A DNA stretch of 31,617 nucleotides from Epulopiscium sp. Nele67-Bin004 (GCA_002007315.1 LNZQ01000042.1:1-31617); one strand, 5' to 3'; positions 7,928 to 17,532 are shown, numbered from the stretch's first letter. The notes: generated by a model not told the origin, from the letters alone. Numbers and translations are program-made.

Positions 7928-9541
7928 TTAATTTATTTTGTCATTTTCATCAATAATAATGTCTTCTTCTTCAATAGTAATAATATTTTCTTCTATTGTA
8001 ATAGTATTTTCTTCAATTACACGATACATTTCTTCAAGCCCATAACCAACTTCTTTAAACGCTTTAGACTGAACTAATGACTTACCAGAAATATTATTAA
8101 TTAGACCAATTGTGTCATTTGTTAAGTCATAAACCTCATCTAACGAACTAGCTGTTTCTGCAACCAAATCATTTCCAGCATTGATTGAATTTATAAGCGA
8201 AGTCATCAAATTTGAACTGTCTTTTGCTGCCACAACACTATTTTTTGCAATGTGACGAACCTGATCGGCAACTGCCTTAAATTGCTTAGATGTTTCTTTG
8301 TCATATTCGACCTCTAGTGCCGACTGTAAAGCCACTAAATTACTTTGGAATGCTATATCATCAATAGAACGTAACAACGTCACAATTTCGTTATTAGACT
8401 TAGTTACTTCGTTCATATGTTCAACAACTTCTTTCATTTTTTTGTTGTTCATTTCCATTTTCAAACCAACTTCATAAGCCAAAAGATTTGCTTGACGTGC
8501 ATTTTCTGTCGTTTCATAAATTCTTTTAGACATTACAGCAAAAGTTGGCGACAATTTTTGCAGTGCCGCAGGATGATAATTTAAGCCCTCGATAAGTTGT
8601 AGTGTTTCGTCAGTAAAAGTGCTTGTTGAGTTATTTACATCGTTTGCAATTTTATATATAGAATCTTTAATATTTTTAAATACCCCTACATATTCTGCTC
8701 GTGTTTCCACTTGATAATTTCCTTTTGCAAATTCTCCTAAAACGTATGCTGTTTCTTGAATAACAACGTTAGTTTTATCTGTAACTGTACGTAGCTCTTT
8801 AGATAAATGTCCTAGTTCATCGTCATGTGTTAAGTAGGTTTCATCGACAGAAAAATCACCTTTACCTATTTTTTCAGCAACTTTTTCAAGTTCTTCAATA
8901 GGGGCTATAAGAGATTTGAAAATTTTAGCGTTAACAATTGAAGTTGATATAACATTAACGATCAACAGGGAAATGGCAACTACAAGTGCAAAAGTGGCTG
9001 AATCATTAATTTCAGTATTAATATTTTCCGCCTTAATAATAGAAAGATCTGCTAGTTCCGTAGCCAAAGTTTTAATTTCATAATAAGCAATATGATAGTC
9101 ATGCGTTCTGTCGAACATAATTCTTTCTAAATTTTCCTCGTCATTCACTAAATCATATAAATGAATTTCAAGCACAGCAGCACGCAAAACTTCCATATAA
9201 TATCTAAGTTTAATTATGTTTGGGTGCTCATTCCCTACGATTGCTCCAATATTATCAATTTTTTCATCCATAATACCCATATGCAAAACTATAGCATCAT
9301 AATAATCATAAACTAACGGATCAATATATTGGAAAATTACGTTTGAATCAACGTTAAGTATATATTTTGATAAGTCTAGTGCCTCATGTGTAACAAAATA
9401 GTTGTTATCATAAAAGTCATTAGTTTTAGTTCTAGCTTGGTTTAACTGAAATACGGCATAAATATTACTGAGCAAAGATATTAAAATAATAGTACCAAAA
9501 GCTATCGACAACTTTTTTTTGATAGTTAAATCTTCAAACAT
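7928..9541 (-). CDS. Degenerate methyl-accepting chemotaxis-like protein
   Basis: A 537-residue membrane protein built like a chemoreceptor: TM about 11-31, a four-helix-bundle-type periplasmic region 32-182, TM about 183-203, HAMP about 204-256, then a long coiled-coil signalling domain. The hairpin tip (about 392-414) reads IDDIAFQSNLVALQSALEVE instead of the near-invariant [18 protein letters not shown]. By eye alignment with Tsr, the trimer-contact positions Asn381 and Arg388 become Gln and Tyr, while Glu385 is kept. The C-terminus is a run of acidic-isoleucine heptads (EENTITI, EENIITI and so on), not a CheR/CheB tether. It probably no longer forms normal CheA/CheW arrays; a dedicated input to the co-transcribed GGDEF-EAL enzyme is a plausible alternative. 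It is a full-length frame, so not an obvious pseudogene. Confidence 0.8.
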   Translation of the reverse strand: MFEDLTIKKKLSIAFGTIILISLLSNIYAVFQLNQARTKTNDFYDNNYFVTHEALDLSKYILNVDSNVIFQYIDPLVYDYYDAIVLHMGIMDEKIDNIGAIVGNEHPNIIKLRYYMEVLRAAVLEIHLYDLVNDEENLERIMFDRTHDYHIAYYEIKTLATELADLSIIKAENINTEINDSATFALVVAISLLIVNVISTSIVNAKIFKSLIAPIEELEKVAEKIGKGDFSVDETYLTHDDELGHLSKELRTVTDKTNVVIQETAYVLGEFAKGNYQVETRAEYVGVFKNIKDSIYKIANDVNNSTSTFTDETLQLIEGLNYHPAALQKLSPTFAVMSKRIYETTENARQANLLAYEVGLKMEMNNKKMKEVVEHMNEVTKSNNEIVTLLRSIDDIAFQSNLVALQSALEVEYDKETSKQFKAVADQVRHIAKNSVVAAKDSSNLMTSLINSINAGNDLVAETASSLDEVYDLTNDTIGLINNISGKSLVQSKAFKEVGYGLEEMYRVIEENTITIEENIITIEEEDIIIDENDKIN

Positions 9542-9585
9542 TTAATTTCTCCTTTTTATATAGTGTATAAATAAACTGTAATTAT

Positions 9586-9614
9586 AATTTATGACAAATT
9601 TTGTATTATGTCAA
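9586..9614 (-). promoter_or_regulatory. SigmaA-type promoter of the receptor-like/c-di-GMP operon
   Basis: On the minus strand a perfect TTGACA (-35, 9609-9614) and TAAATT (-10, 9586-9591) are 17 bp apart, about 45 bases upstream of the start codon. It differs in class from the sigma-D-like promoter of the neighbouring chemoreceptor. Confidence 0.5.
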
Positions 9615-9640
9615 TATGCAATTTAAATTAAATACAAAAA

Positions 9641-9663
9641 AGCGAGCCATATACTAGCTCGCT
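9641..9663 (-). terminator. Terminator of the dCache chemoreceptor gene
   Basis: Perfect 7-bp stem AGCGAGC/GCTCGCT with a 9-base loop. In the leftward direction it is followed by a T-rich tract. It begins 7 bases after the chemoreceptor stop codon and separates that gene from the downstream degenerate receptor operon. Confidence 0.85.
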
Positions 9664-9669
9664 CATATA

Positions 9670-11655
9670 TTATTTTATCACAAATCGTGAAATTTGATCT
9701 TTAAGTTGCGTAATTTGACTTGCTAATTCTTCGCTGATTGCAACATTTTCTTCTGAAATTGCTGATGTTGTATCAATTTCTTGTGATAATTTGTCCGTAC
9801 CTGTTAAAATTAATTTTAATGACTCTTGTTGTGTTAGAGCGTTTATTCTAACTTGTGTTGACGCTTCATCATTTTTGATTGTTGCTTCCATAATTTCTGA
9901 AAGTGCACCTGATGCAAGTCCAACCTTTTCTTCCCCACGTTTAACTTTTTCTAAGTTATCTGCAATAATTTGTTGAATTTCTTGAACAGTTTGAGAACTT
10001 CTGCTTGCCAAATCTCTAATTTCATTTGCAACTATCGCAAATCCTTTACCACTTTCACCAGCTCTAGCCGACTCAATAGCAGCATTTAATGCAAGCAAGT
10101 TTGTTTGTCCTGCTATATCATCAATTATTGTAATAACTTTTGAAATTTCTTCTGTTGATTGTGTAATATCTTTCATTGCATCAACTGTATCTGATGCGAT
10201 TTCTTGCCCTTCTGTTGCTTTTTGCTTCATAAGTTGTACCATTTCATAACTCTTATCAACTTCATTCATACTTTGCGTAATGTTGTCTGTTATTTCCAAT
10301 GTATTATCTCTAAACTCTTTTAATAGACCTCTTTGAGTTATAGTTGCATCAGCAAGTGTCATTGCAGATCTAGAAATTTGCGTTGCTTCTTCATTAACAC
10401 TATCTGCTGAAGTTGACGTTTCTAACAACAGCTCTTTAAGCTTCATAGAAATTTGGTCTAACGACTCATCAATAGCTTTAAAGTCCCCAACGTATGCTCC
10501 ACCTGATTGGCGCACAAAGTTTCCGTCTGAATATTGTTTAAGTGTAGCCGAAATTTCACTTACATAAGTTTGTAATGTTGACGAAATATCATCGATGCTT
10601 TCTACGAATACTCCAACTTCTTTACTGTTTATTGAAATGTGTGAAGTACCAATGTTAAGCGTACCATGTTGTAGTTGTGTTAAAGCTTCAACCCCATCTT
10701 CAATAGGTTTTACTAATCTTTTTGTTATCGCATTTGATATAAATACTGTTGCAATAACTGAACCTATACATAACAACACATTTAACATAATGTTAGATAT
10801 AATTACATTTATAGTTTTGCTAGTTGGATAACTTGAAATAATTTTCCAAGGTGTTAAATCAATAGTTCTATAAATACTTTCTTGGCTCACTCCATAGCTA
10901 TCAGTTGTGTTCATAACATTGCTTTCAGCACCTGAAATCAGTTTTGAAAAATCTCCTGCATCAGCAAGTGTATACATAAAATCTAACGTTGGTGATAAAG
11001 CATGGTCAGTATGTGCAATAATTTCATTACCTTCATTTAAGATAAATATTGAAACTCCATTTACTTGTGCTATCTCTCTAATAATTACTTCTAATATAGA
11101 AAGCTCAATATCTATACCTGAGGCACCAACTATTCTATTTGCACTATCTCTAATTGGCATCGCAATTGTAACAACGATTGCTTCATCTACTGCCGAAAGG
11201 TAAGGCTCTGTAATAACTACACCACCTGTAGCAACTGCTTCTTGATACCAACCTCTTGTACGAGGGTCATACCCTCCCCCTGGATGACCTGACATAGCTT
11301 CAAAAAACCCATCTTCAAGACCAAAAAATACGTTAACTAGATATTCATTAACATCCATAATATCTATTAAATATTGTCTTACCTCTGTTTCTTGCTCATA
11401 AACTTTATTTATTTCCATATCTTTTGTATATGTTTGTAAAAACATGATATTAGTGTCTAGCCAACCCGCAAATTTTGCCAACACTATTTCTGCATCTGAC
11501 TCAAGAATTGTTTCTGACTCACTGTGCAATTGTGACACCAAACTTGTAGTATGAATTGTTGTAGTAAAAATTAATATTACTATTACATTTATTGCAAACA
11601 TTCGACATAATTGCATAGATAACGATGTGTTACTTCCTGCTTTTTTATTCATCAT
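9670..11655 (-). CDS. Methyl-accepting chemotaxis protein with dCache sensor
   Basis: Transmembrane chemoreceptor of 661 residues that would signal to CheA/CheW. TM about 15-41; dCache sensor about 45-280 with the hallmark [12 protein letters not shown] followed by TEPY and [10 protein letters not shown] about 285-308; HAMP; and a complete signalling domain. The tip is canonical: [20 protein letters not shown] with [20 protein letters not shown] following (about 511-550). The sensor's RGWYxxA...Y motif family includes many amino-acid-binding dCaches, but the ligand-contact Asp cannot be assigned by eye. Two ATG codons stand in tandem; the second (11652) is better spaced from AGAGGGG. A sigma-D-like promoter lies ~140 bp upstream, consistent with flagellar-regulon expression and a motile cell. 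Confidence 0.93.
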   Translation of the reverse strand: MMNKKAGSNTSLSMQLCRMFAINVIVILIFTTTIHTTSLVSQLHSESETILESDAEIVLAKFAGWLDTNIMFLQTYTKDMEINKVYEQETEVRQYLIDIMDVNEYLVNVFFGLEDGFFEAMSGHPGGGYDPRTRGWYQEAVATGGVVITEPYLSAVDEAIVVTIAMPIRDSANRIVGASGIDIELSILEVIIREIAQVNGVSIFILNEGNEIIAHTDHALSPTLDFMYTLADAGDFSKLISGAESNVMNTTDSYGVSQESIYRTIDLTPWKIISSYPTSKTINVIISNIMLNVLLCIGSVIATVFISNAITKRLVKPIEDGVEALTQLQHGTLNIGTSHISINSKEVGVFVESIDDISSTLQTYVSEISATLKQYSDGNFVRQSGGAYVGDFKAIDESLDQISMKLKELLLETSTSADSVNEEATQISRSAMTLADATITQRGLLKEFRDNTLEITDNITQSMNEVDKSYEMVQLMKQKATEGQEIASDTVDAMKDITQSTEEISKVITIIDDIAGQTNLLALNAAIESARAGESGKGFAIVANEIRDLASRSSQTVQEIQQIIADNLEKVKRGEEKVGLASGALSEIMEATIKNDEASTQVRINALTQQESLKLILTGTDKLSQEIDTTSAISEENVAISEELASQITQLKDQISRFVIK

Positions 11656-11800
11656 CTTCCCCTCTTTTAATATTTATTTATGTATTCTTTATTTGTGTAA
11701 AGAATGCCTTATAGTATATATCGACTTATTTACTTTAGTACATAAGGGAAATATACAGGTAAATTTTACAATTGTGTCGTCTATAATCTACTATACATGA

Positions 11801-11826
11801 TTATCGACTATTTTCAGGTAGTTTTA
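11801..11826 (-). promoter_or_regulatory. Sigma-D (sigma-28) like promoter of the chemoreceptor gene
   Basis: On the minus strand TAAA (11823-11826) is followed, after 14 bases, by GTCGATAA (11801-11808), a 7-of-8 match to the GCCGATAA flagellar consensus. It reads toward the chemoreceptor and implies a leader of ~140 bases. A second GTCGATAT box at 11718-11725 lacks a TAAA at a proper distance. Confidence 0.6.
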
Positions 11827-11840
11827 TACATAGATTACAA

Positions 11841-11879
11841 AAAAACTCCTACCAATTTTTTCATATAGTAGGAGTTTTT
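11841..11879 (-). terminator. Terminator of typA
   Basis: Arms AAAAACTCCTAC and GTAGGAGTTTTT form a perfect 12-bp stem with a 15-base loop, starting 3 bases past the typA stop codon. The A run on the plus strand supplies the T tract in the leftward direction. Confidence 0.88.
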
Positions 11880-11882
11880 TTA

Positions 11883-13685
11883 TTAGTTTTTCGACATACG
11901 TTTTCTATCGCTTTCTTTTAGATAACGTTTTCTAAGTCTGATGTCATCTGGTGTAATTTCAACTAGTTCATCATTTTCAATAAATTCTAATGCTTCTTCT
12001 AGTGAGAAATTTTTTGGTGGTGTAAGTTTTACTGCGTCATCTGCACCTGATGAACGAGTATTTGTAAGTTTTTTAGTTTTGCAAGGGTTAACTGTCATGT
12101 CCTCACGTCTTGCATTCATACCAATAATCATACCCTCGTATACATCTATAGCAGGGTGAACAAACAGTGTTCCTCTAGCTTCCAAACTGTTTAAAGCGTA
12201 AGATACTGTTGTACCTTTTTCTTGTGCAATTAGTGCACCATTTGGACGCTTTGGAAGTTCTCCAACGTATGGAGTGTATCCTTCAACACGTCTAACCATT
12301 GTCGCTTCACCACGAGAATCTGTTATAAGTTCACTTCTAAATCCAAGAAGTGCACGTGTTGGACATAGGTATTCGATACGCATATAACCGTTTTCTGGTT
12401 CCATAGATTGCATTTCTGCTTTACGCATATTAAGTTTGTTTATAACTGTTCCTGAATAATCTTCAGGTAGCGTTATAATTACACGCTCAACCGGCTCTTG
12501 CAGTTTTCCATTATCATCTTTGTTCATGATAACTTCAGGTTTTGACACACTAAGCTCATATCCTTCACGACGCATGTTTTCTAGCAAAATAGATAAGTGA
12601 AGTTCTCCACGCCCAGAAACTGTGTATCCATCTGTAGTTTCCATAGCTTCAACTTTAAGTCCAACATTAACTTCAAGTTCTTTTTCAAGTCTATCTTTAA
12701 TGTGACGTGTTGTAACGTATTTACCGCTTAGCCCTGCAAACGGAGAGTCATTTACTAAGAAGTTCATAGTTAGTGTAGGTTCTTCAACAGTTATTGGCTC
12801 CATTGGTTCAACTTTGTTTGGCTCTCCAATAGTTTCTCCGATAGAAATATCAGAAATACCAGAAATTACGGCGATATCACCGCTTGTAGCTTCTGTAACC
12901 GCAACTTGTTTTAGACCTTCATAGCCCATAAGTTTAACAATTTTACCGTTTCTTAGGTTTCCTTCGTTGTCTGCAATTTGAACTTGCATTCCTTCTTTAA
13001 TAGTCCCTTTGTAAACACGTCCAATTCCAAGACGACCAATATAATCATCATATGCAAGGGCACTAATTTGCATTTGTAGAGGTGCATCATCTTGTTTTGG
13101 ATATTCCCCAACTTGTTTGATGATTGTTTCTAAAAGTGGTTCAATATTTTCTGATGGCTCGTCAAGAGAATATTGCATAATTCCTTGTTTACCAATTCCA
13201 TATAACACTGGGAAGTCACATTGTTCATCTGTTGCGTTTAAGTCAACAAATAAATCAAATGTCATATCAACAACTTCTTCTGCACGGTTGTTTGGTTTGT
13301 CGATTTTATTTATAACCAAAATAGGTTTAAGTCCTAGTTCTAATGATTTTTGAAGTACAAACCTAGTTTGTGGCATAGGTCCTTCAATTGAATCTACAAG
13401 CAAAATTACAGTATCAACTGTACGGATAACACGTTCAACTTCTGATGAGAAGTCACTATGTCCTGGTGTGTCTACAATGTTGATTTTGTAATCTTGGTAT
13501 CTTATCGAACAGTTTTTTGAATAAATTGTTATTCCACGCTCTCTTTCGATAGAGTCGTTGTCCATTACACAATCTACTCTTTCTTCATTGTCACGAAATA
13601 CCCCGTTTTGTGTTAAAAATGCGTCTACTAGCGTTGATTTACCCGCATCAACGTGGGCAATAACAGCTATATTTATGATTTTCAT
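11883..13685 (-). CDS. typA: TypA/BipA ribosome-associated GTPase
   Basis: Translational GTPase of the EF-G-like TypA/BipA family, involved in 50S assembly and stress or cold adaptation. The 600-residue length matches the family. The G domain shows G1 AHVDAGKST (10-18), G2 Thr53 in [10 protein letters not shown]3 DTPGH (72-76) and G4 NKID (126-129). The downstream beta-barrel and EF-G-like domains follow, and the BipA-specific C-terminal domain is present ([20 protein letters not shown] and the basic tail). Single-gene transcription unit: sigmaA promoter at 13735-13763, GGAAGG ribosome binding site, terminator at 11841-11879. Nothing is missing. Confidence 0.97.
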   Translation of the reverse strand: MKIINIAVIAHVDAGKSTLVDAFLTQNGVFRDNEERVDCVMDNDSIERERGITIYSKNCSIRYQDYKINIVDTPGHSDFSSEVERVIRTVDTVILLVDSIEGPMPQTRFVLQKSLELGLKPILVINKIDKPNNRAEEVVDMTFDLFVDLNATDEQCDFPVLYGIGKQGIMQYSLDEPSENIEPLLETIIKQVGEYPKQDDAPLQMQISALAYDDYIGRLGIGRVYKGTIKEGMQVQIADNEGNLRNGKIVKLMGYEGLKQVAVTEATSGDIAVISGISDISIGETIGEPNKVEPMEPITVEEPTLTMNFLVNDSPFAGLSGKYVTTRHIKDRLEKELEVNVGLKVEAMETTDGYTVSGRGELHLSILLENMRREGYELSVSKPEVIMNKDDNGKLQEPVERVIITLPEDYSGTVINKLNMRKAEMQSMEPENGYMRIEYLCPTRALLGFRSELITDSRGEATMVRRVEGYTPYVGELPKRPNGALIAQEKGTTVSYALNSLEARGTLFVHPAIDVYEGMIIGMNARREDMTVNPCKTKKLTNTRSSGADDAVKLTPPKNFSLEEALEFIENDELVEITPDDIRLRKRYLKESDRKRMSKN

Positions 13686-13734
13686 GTTTTTCTTCCTTCC
13701 TTAGTTCGCCTTAATTGGCATCATACAATTCAAT

Positions 13735-13763
13735 ATTTTACCACTATTTAGTAATTACCTCAA
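13735..13763 (-). promoter_or_regulatory. SigmaA-type promoter of typA
   Basis: On the minus strand TTGAGG (13758-13763) and TAAAAT (13735-13740) are exactly 17 bp apart, giving a leader of about 40 bases before the typA start. Confidence 0.6.
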
Positions 13764-13806
13764 GCCCTTACACAAATATTATTTTCTAAATTTCTATTAA
13801 ATATGT

Positions 13807-13842
13807 TATACTTAATAAGGTAAATTTACTATATTAAGTATA
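13807..13842. promoter_or_regulatory. 36-bp hyphenated palindrome before the aldolase gene
   Basis: Outer arms TATACTTAATA (13807-13817) and TATTAAGTATA (13832-13842) are perfect complements. The centre GTAAATTTAC is itself a perfect palindrome on the same axis, so 16 of 18 base pairs are symmetric. It ends where the AAAAGGAG ribosome binding site begins. The TATACT in the left arm may double as the -10 box. It is best explained as a repressor operator; a leader hairpin is an alternative, but it has no terminator T run. Confidence 0.6.
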
Positions 13843-13855
13843 AAAGGAGTAAAAT

Positions 13856-14878
13856 ATGTATAAATTTAGGAACGATTATAGCGAAGGAATGCATCCTGCT
13901 ATATTAGAAAAAATTGTTGATACAAACATGAATCAAACTGTTGGCTACACTGAAGACGAGTATTGTTTGCGTGCAAGCGAACAAATTAAAGCTCATATCG
14001 AGCAACCAAATGCAGACGTTCATTTTTTTGTTGGTGGAACTCAAACAAATTTAACAGCTCTTAGTGCATTTTTGCGACCACATGAGGCGATTATCTCTGC
14101 TGTATCTGGTCACATTTTTGTGCATGAAACTGGAGCAATTGAGGCAACTGGACACCAAATTATTACTATACCTCACAAGTCAGGAAAAATTAGTGCCGAT
14201 GATGTGAGCGAGGTTTTGTGCCGTTACGCTGGCCCACATATGGTTAAGCCTAGACTTGTATATATCTCAAACTCAACAGAGTATGGAGCAGTTTATAGCC
14301 TTGAGGAGCTAAAATCTTTGCGTGAAATATGTCTTGCAAACGACTTATTGTTGTATCTTGATGGGGCTAGACTTGCTGTGGCTCTAACTGCTAGTGGAAA
14401 CGATATGACTATTGCCGATGTTGCAAAATATACTGATGCATTTTATATTGGTGGAACGAAAAACGGGGCTATGTTTGGCGAGGCTCTTGTTATTGTTAAC
14501 GAGACACTTCAAGCTGATTTCAAATATCTAATTAAACAACGTGGGGCACTGCTTGCAAAAGGTAGACTTCTTGGAATACAGTTTGAAACTCTGTTTGAAA
14601 ACAACTTGTTTTATGAACTTGGTGCAAGAGCAAATTCGCTTGCAAGTAGGTTAAGCGAAGGCATAGAATCTGCGGGGGTTAGGCTTTTTGTCCCAACCGA
14701 AACAAACCAGATTTTTTTAATTGTTAGTCATACGCAGCTTGGTGAACTTGAAAAACACTACGATTTTGAAATGTGGGAAAAATATGACGAATATCATGAA
14801 GTTATTAGATTTGTGACTTCATGGGCAACTGATGAAAAATATATAGATGAAGTTGTTCAACTTTTAAAAACTCTATAA
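13856..14878 (+). CDS. Low-specificity L-threonine aldolase family (PLP enzyme)
   Basis: Fold-type I PLP enzyme that cleaves L-threonine or L-allo-threonine to glycine and acetaldehyde; related beta-eliminating lyases act on other beta-hydroxy amino acids. 340 residues, normal length. PLP contacts visible: the glycine-rich VGGTQTNL (59-66), Asp169 in YLDGARL and Schiff-base Lys202 in IGGTKNGA. The start has the AAAAGGAG site 7 bases upstream and begins with the family's YKFRNDYSEG N-terminus. It stands alone, divergent from typA and convergent with the permease gene. Regulation through the adjacent 36-bp palindrome is likely. Substrate preference is not determinable. Confidence 0.88.
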   Translation: MYKFRNDYSEGMHPAILEKIVDTNMNQTVGYTEDEYCLRASEQIKAHIEQPNADVHFFVGGTQTNLTALSAFLRPHEAIISAVSGHIFVHETGAIEATGHQIITIPHKSGKISADDVSEVLCRYAGPHMVKPRLVYISNSTEYGAVYSLEELKSLREICLANDLLLYLDGARLAVALTASGNDMTIADVAKYTDAFYIGGTKNGAMFGEALVIVNETLQADFKYLIKQRGALLAKGRLLGIQFETLFENNLFYELGARANSLASRLSEGIESAGVRLFVPTETNQIFLIVSHTQLGELEKHYDFEMWEKYDEYHEVIRFVTSWATDEKYIDEVVQLLKTL

Positions 14879-14894
14879 GTTTTGACACACAAAA

Positions 14895-14913
14895 GGGGGG
14901 CTACCAGCCCCCT
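14895..14913 (-). terminator. Hairpin between convergent aldolase and permease genes
   Basis: GGGGGCT (14896-14902) pairs with AGCCCCC (14906-14912) around a very short loop, with a possible G-T closing pair. Read leftward it is followed by TTTTGTGTG, so it should end the permease/glycerate kinase operon. The rightward T tract is poor. Confidence 0.65.
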
Positions 14914-14917
14914 AAAA

Positions 14918-16171
14918 TTATACGATAATCCCCCATATAATAGTTGATACAATTGTTATTACAAGACCTACGATTGACTCATATGGTATTATTTTTAATC
15001 TTTCTGATATACTCATATTTGTTGCTCCTGCTGTCGCATGAAAAAACGATCCATGTGGCAAATGGTCAAGCACTGTTGCTCCTGCATGAACCATTGCTGC
15101 TCCCGCCAACGGCTCAATCCCAACAGCCAAAATAGATGGTGCAAAAGTTGCTGAGGCTATCGTTGTTCCTGCTGTTGTTGACGCAGTTGCGGCTGACATC
15201 AACATTCCTGAAATAGAGGCAAGCAAAAATTCTGGCATATTCATCATTTCTAATAACGTTATTGTTGATTGTTGTACTGTTGATGCAGATATAATTCCTG
15301 CCACTGTACCTGTCCCAACTAGTAATACTGCAACAGGCATCATTTTCCCAAGACCAAAGCTAATATAATCATTTAAGTGTTTAACTTTGCCCATCGCAAC
15401 AACTCCAACTATACCACCAACAGGTAGTGCAATAAGTGGGTCGATAGAAACGCCTATTAATGGACGTAGCGATAACAACACGATTGTTACGATAGGACCA
15501 ATAATAGCTGGCAATAAATCGGGTAAATCTGTTATTTCTTCTGTCGATACGGCTTGAACTTTGCTACCGATATTCTTTTTTGATAACATAGTTGCCACAA
15601 CAATTGTAGTTATAAGACCGCAAATAGCTGGTATAAAGTTTGCTGCCATAAGAGATGATAATTCAACTTCAAATGTTTCTGCTGCTGCTATTGTGTTTGG
15701 GTTTGGCGATATAATGTTTCCTGCCTTACCTCCCCCTATCATTGCAAATAAAATTGTTGTCGTTGAATATCCAATTTTGCTCGCCAACGCCAACGCAATT
15801 GGTGCAACTGTAATAACAGCAATGTCAACAAACACTCCCACTGCTGTTAAAACCATTGTTGCTAACGCTAATCCTATTAATGCTCTTTTTTCTCCAAGTA
15901 CTTTTATGATTTGCTCTGCTATTTTTGCAGCTGCCCCCGTTTGAATCAACACTCCAGCAAGAACACCTGACGTTATAATTCTTAAAATTGCAGGCATCAT
16001 ACCTTTTGCTCCATTAACCATGATGTCTACGGTTGAGGTCAAACCTGCTCCGCCAAGTAGTCCCCCTACTAATGCACCTAAAATCAAACTATATGCTGGT
16101 GGAACTTTTTTAATAATTAGCACAATTGCTATTACTAATCCAAGTATTGCCCCCATAGTTGAAATTTCCAT
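14918..16171 (-). CDS. GntP-family permease, probable glycerate importer
   Basis: Proton-coupled carboxylate permease of the gluconate:H+ symporter (GntP) family. From the chosen ATG it has 417 residues and about a dozen hydrophobic segments; the glycine-rich blocks IGGGKAGNIISPNPNTIAAA and GATVLDHLPHGSFFHATAGA match the family. A TTG at 16186 is open in frame, but the ATG at 16171 has GGGGGGA six bases upstream. It follows the glycerate kinase gene by about 20 bp. GntP members next to glycerate kinases commonly carry D-glycerate, so glycerate is the leading substrate by context; gluconate cannot be excluded. Confidence 0.87.
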   Translation of the reverse strand: MEISTMGAILGLVIAIVLIIKKVPPAYSLILGALVGGLLGGAGLTSTVDIMVNGAKGMMPAILRIITSGVLAGVLIQTGAAAKIAEQIIKVLGEKRALIGLALATMVLTAVGVFVDIAVITVAPIALALASKIGYSTTTILFAMIGGGKAGNIISPNPNTIAAAETFEVELSSLMAANFIPAICGLITTIVVATMLSKKNIGSKVQAVSTEEITDLPDLLPAIIGPIVTIVLLSLRPLIGVSIDPLIALPVGGIVGVVAMGKVKHLNDYISFGLGKMMPVAVLLVGTGTVAGIISASTVQQSTITLLEMMNMPEFLLASISGMLMSAATASTTAGTTIASATFAPSILAVGIEPLAGAAMVHAGATVLDHLPHGSFFHATAGATNMSISERLKIIPYESIVGLVITIVSTIIWGIIV

Positions 16172-16192
16172 ATCTAATCCCCCCAAATAATA

Positions 16193-17335
16193 TTATTGCA
16201 TTATTTTAATTACATTAAATACTTGTACTACTGTTTGGGTCATATTTTTGATAGCATTTTCGATATTCATCGCCTCTTCTAAATCCATTGCTTTGTTTAC
16301 TATTGGAAAAAATGCATCTATTCCCTGCTCATTACATTTTATTGCATCATCTGTTGTACAACCTGAAAACGCCAGTGTTTTAACATTATACTTTTTTGCT
16401 ATCTTTGCCACTGATATTGGTGCTTTCCCCATCGCTGTCTGTTTGTCTAATCTGCCTTCACCCGTTATAACAAAGTCTGCATCTTTCACTTTATCTTCTA
16501 AAGAAATTTCTTCTATAATTATACTGCTGCCTGATTCTAGTTTTGCATTTAAAAATGTTACAAATGCATATCCTAGCCCACCTGCTGCACCTGTCCCTGC
16601 AATTTGACAATTATCTTTATCAAACTGACTTTTTACGACCTGTGAAAAATGTTTTAAACCGTTATCTAATTGTTCAACTATAGTTGGTGTTGCCCCTTTT
16701 TGTGGTCCATAAATGTGAGCTGCCCCATTTTTTCCATACAAAGGATTATTGACATCACATGCCACTTTAAAAGTACATTCTTTTAGTTGTGGTAGCACGT
16801 TTTTTGTGTCTATCTTTGTAATGTTAATTAAATCTTTTCCAGCTCCTTCAACTAGATTTCCGTCTTTATCAAAAAATTCAAAACCTAATGCCTTTAGCAT
16901 TCCTATGCCAGCGTCATTAGTTGCACTACCGCCAATTCCAACGATAAAATTTCTGTATCCACCGTCTACTGCGTCCTTAATTATTTCACCTACGCCATAT
17001 GTAGTAGTATTTAGTGGATTTCTCAAATTTTGTGGAACAAGGGGTAACCCTGCAGCTTGAGCCATCTCAATTATTACAGTATTTGTATTTTCTAACACTC
17101 CGTAGTTGGCTAACACTTTCATTTCTTTTAATGGCCCTCTGACAGTTATACTTTTCTTTTCACCGTTCATTCCAATCACAAGAGTGTCCACTGTGCCTTC
17201 ACCACCGTCAGCAAGTGGCAACACTTCTATTTGTGCCTCAGGATAAACTTGCAAAATTCCTTGTTTTACAGCGTCGCCTGCCTCTATCGAACTTATGCTA
17301 CCTTTAAATGAATCTATTGCGATTACTGCTTTCAT
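16193..17335 (-). CDS. glxK: Glycerate 2-kinase (GlxK/GarK family)
   Basis: ATP-dependent phosphorylation of D-glycerate to phosphoglycerate (2-phosphoglycerate in the enterobacterial members), which feeds glycolysis. 380 residues, as in GlxK. Signature blocks: AIDSFKGS at the N-terminus, LPLADGGEGTVDTL (about 39-52), GIGGSATNDAGIGMLKALGF and FVITGEGRLDKQTAMGKAP. Excellent AGGAGG site 7 bases from the ATG and its own sigmaA-type promoter (17384-17412). It heads a two-gene operon with the permease. Immediately upstream, separated only by a terminator, lies a phosphorylase operon whose predicted product is glycerate, which gives this kinase a likely substrate source. Confidence 0.95.
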   Translation of the reverse strand: MKAVIAIDSFKGSISSIEAGDAVKQGILQVYPEAQIEVLPLADGGEGTVDTLVIGMNGEKKSITVRGPLKEMKVLANYGVLENTNTVIIEMAQAAGLPLVPQNLRNPLNTTTYGVGEIIKDAVDGGYRNFIVGIGGSATNDAGIGMLKALGFEFFDKDGNLVEGAGKDLINITKIDTKNVLPQLKECTFKVACDVNNPLYGKNGAAHIYGPQKGATPTIVEQLDNGLKHFSQVVKSQFDKDNCQIAGTGAAGGLGYAFVTFLNAKLESGSSIIIEEISLEDKVKDADFVITGEGRLDKQTAMGKAPISVAKIAKKYNVKTLAFSGCTTDDAIKCNEQGIDAFFPIVNKAMDLEEAMNIENAIKNMTQTVVQVFNVIKIMQ

Positions 17336-17383
17336 TTTTTTACCTCCTATATTTTTATATAAAATTTACTTGTCTTCTTTATA

Positions 17384-17412
17384 ATCATACTATCATTTTG
17401 TTACCAAATCAA
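17384..17412 (-). promoter_or_regulatory. SigmaA-type promoter of glxK-permease operon
   Basis: On the minus strand TTGATT (17407-17412) and TATGAT (17384-17389) are 17 bp apart, about 50 bases before the glxK start. It makes the operon separately controllable from the phosphorylase operon upstream. Confidence 0.5.
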
Positions 17413-17497
17413 ATAAGTGTTTCTTCATAATTTGCATATACTTACTAAATAAAATTGTCACAATACAGGTAACTCCTATTAAATACAGCCAATAAAA

Positions 17498-17522
17498 CCC
17501 CCAAATATTATCACTTTGGGGG
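17498..17522 (-). terminator. Terminator of the PTS-HAD-phosphorylase operon
   Basis: Perfect 8-bp stem CCCCCAAA/TTTGGGGG with a 9-base loop, followed leftward by TTTTATT. It lies 10 bases after the phosphorylase stop codon. Confidence 0.85.
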
Positions 17523-17532
17523 CATATTACCT

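Noticed and set aside
13818..13842. Riboswitch or T-box leader before the aldolase gene
   Set aside because: The leader is far too short, and only a DNA-style symmetric palindrome is present, with no specifier or conserved T-box sequence.
16172..16186. TTG start for the GntP permease
   Set aside because: The GGGGGGA ribosome binding site lies inside this extension, six bases before the ATG at 16171.
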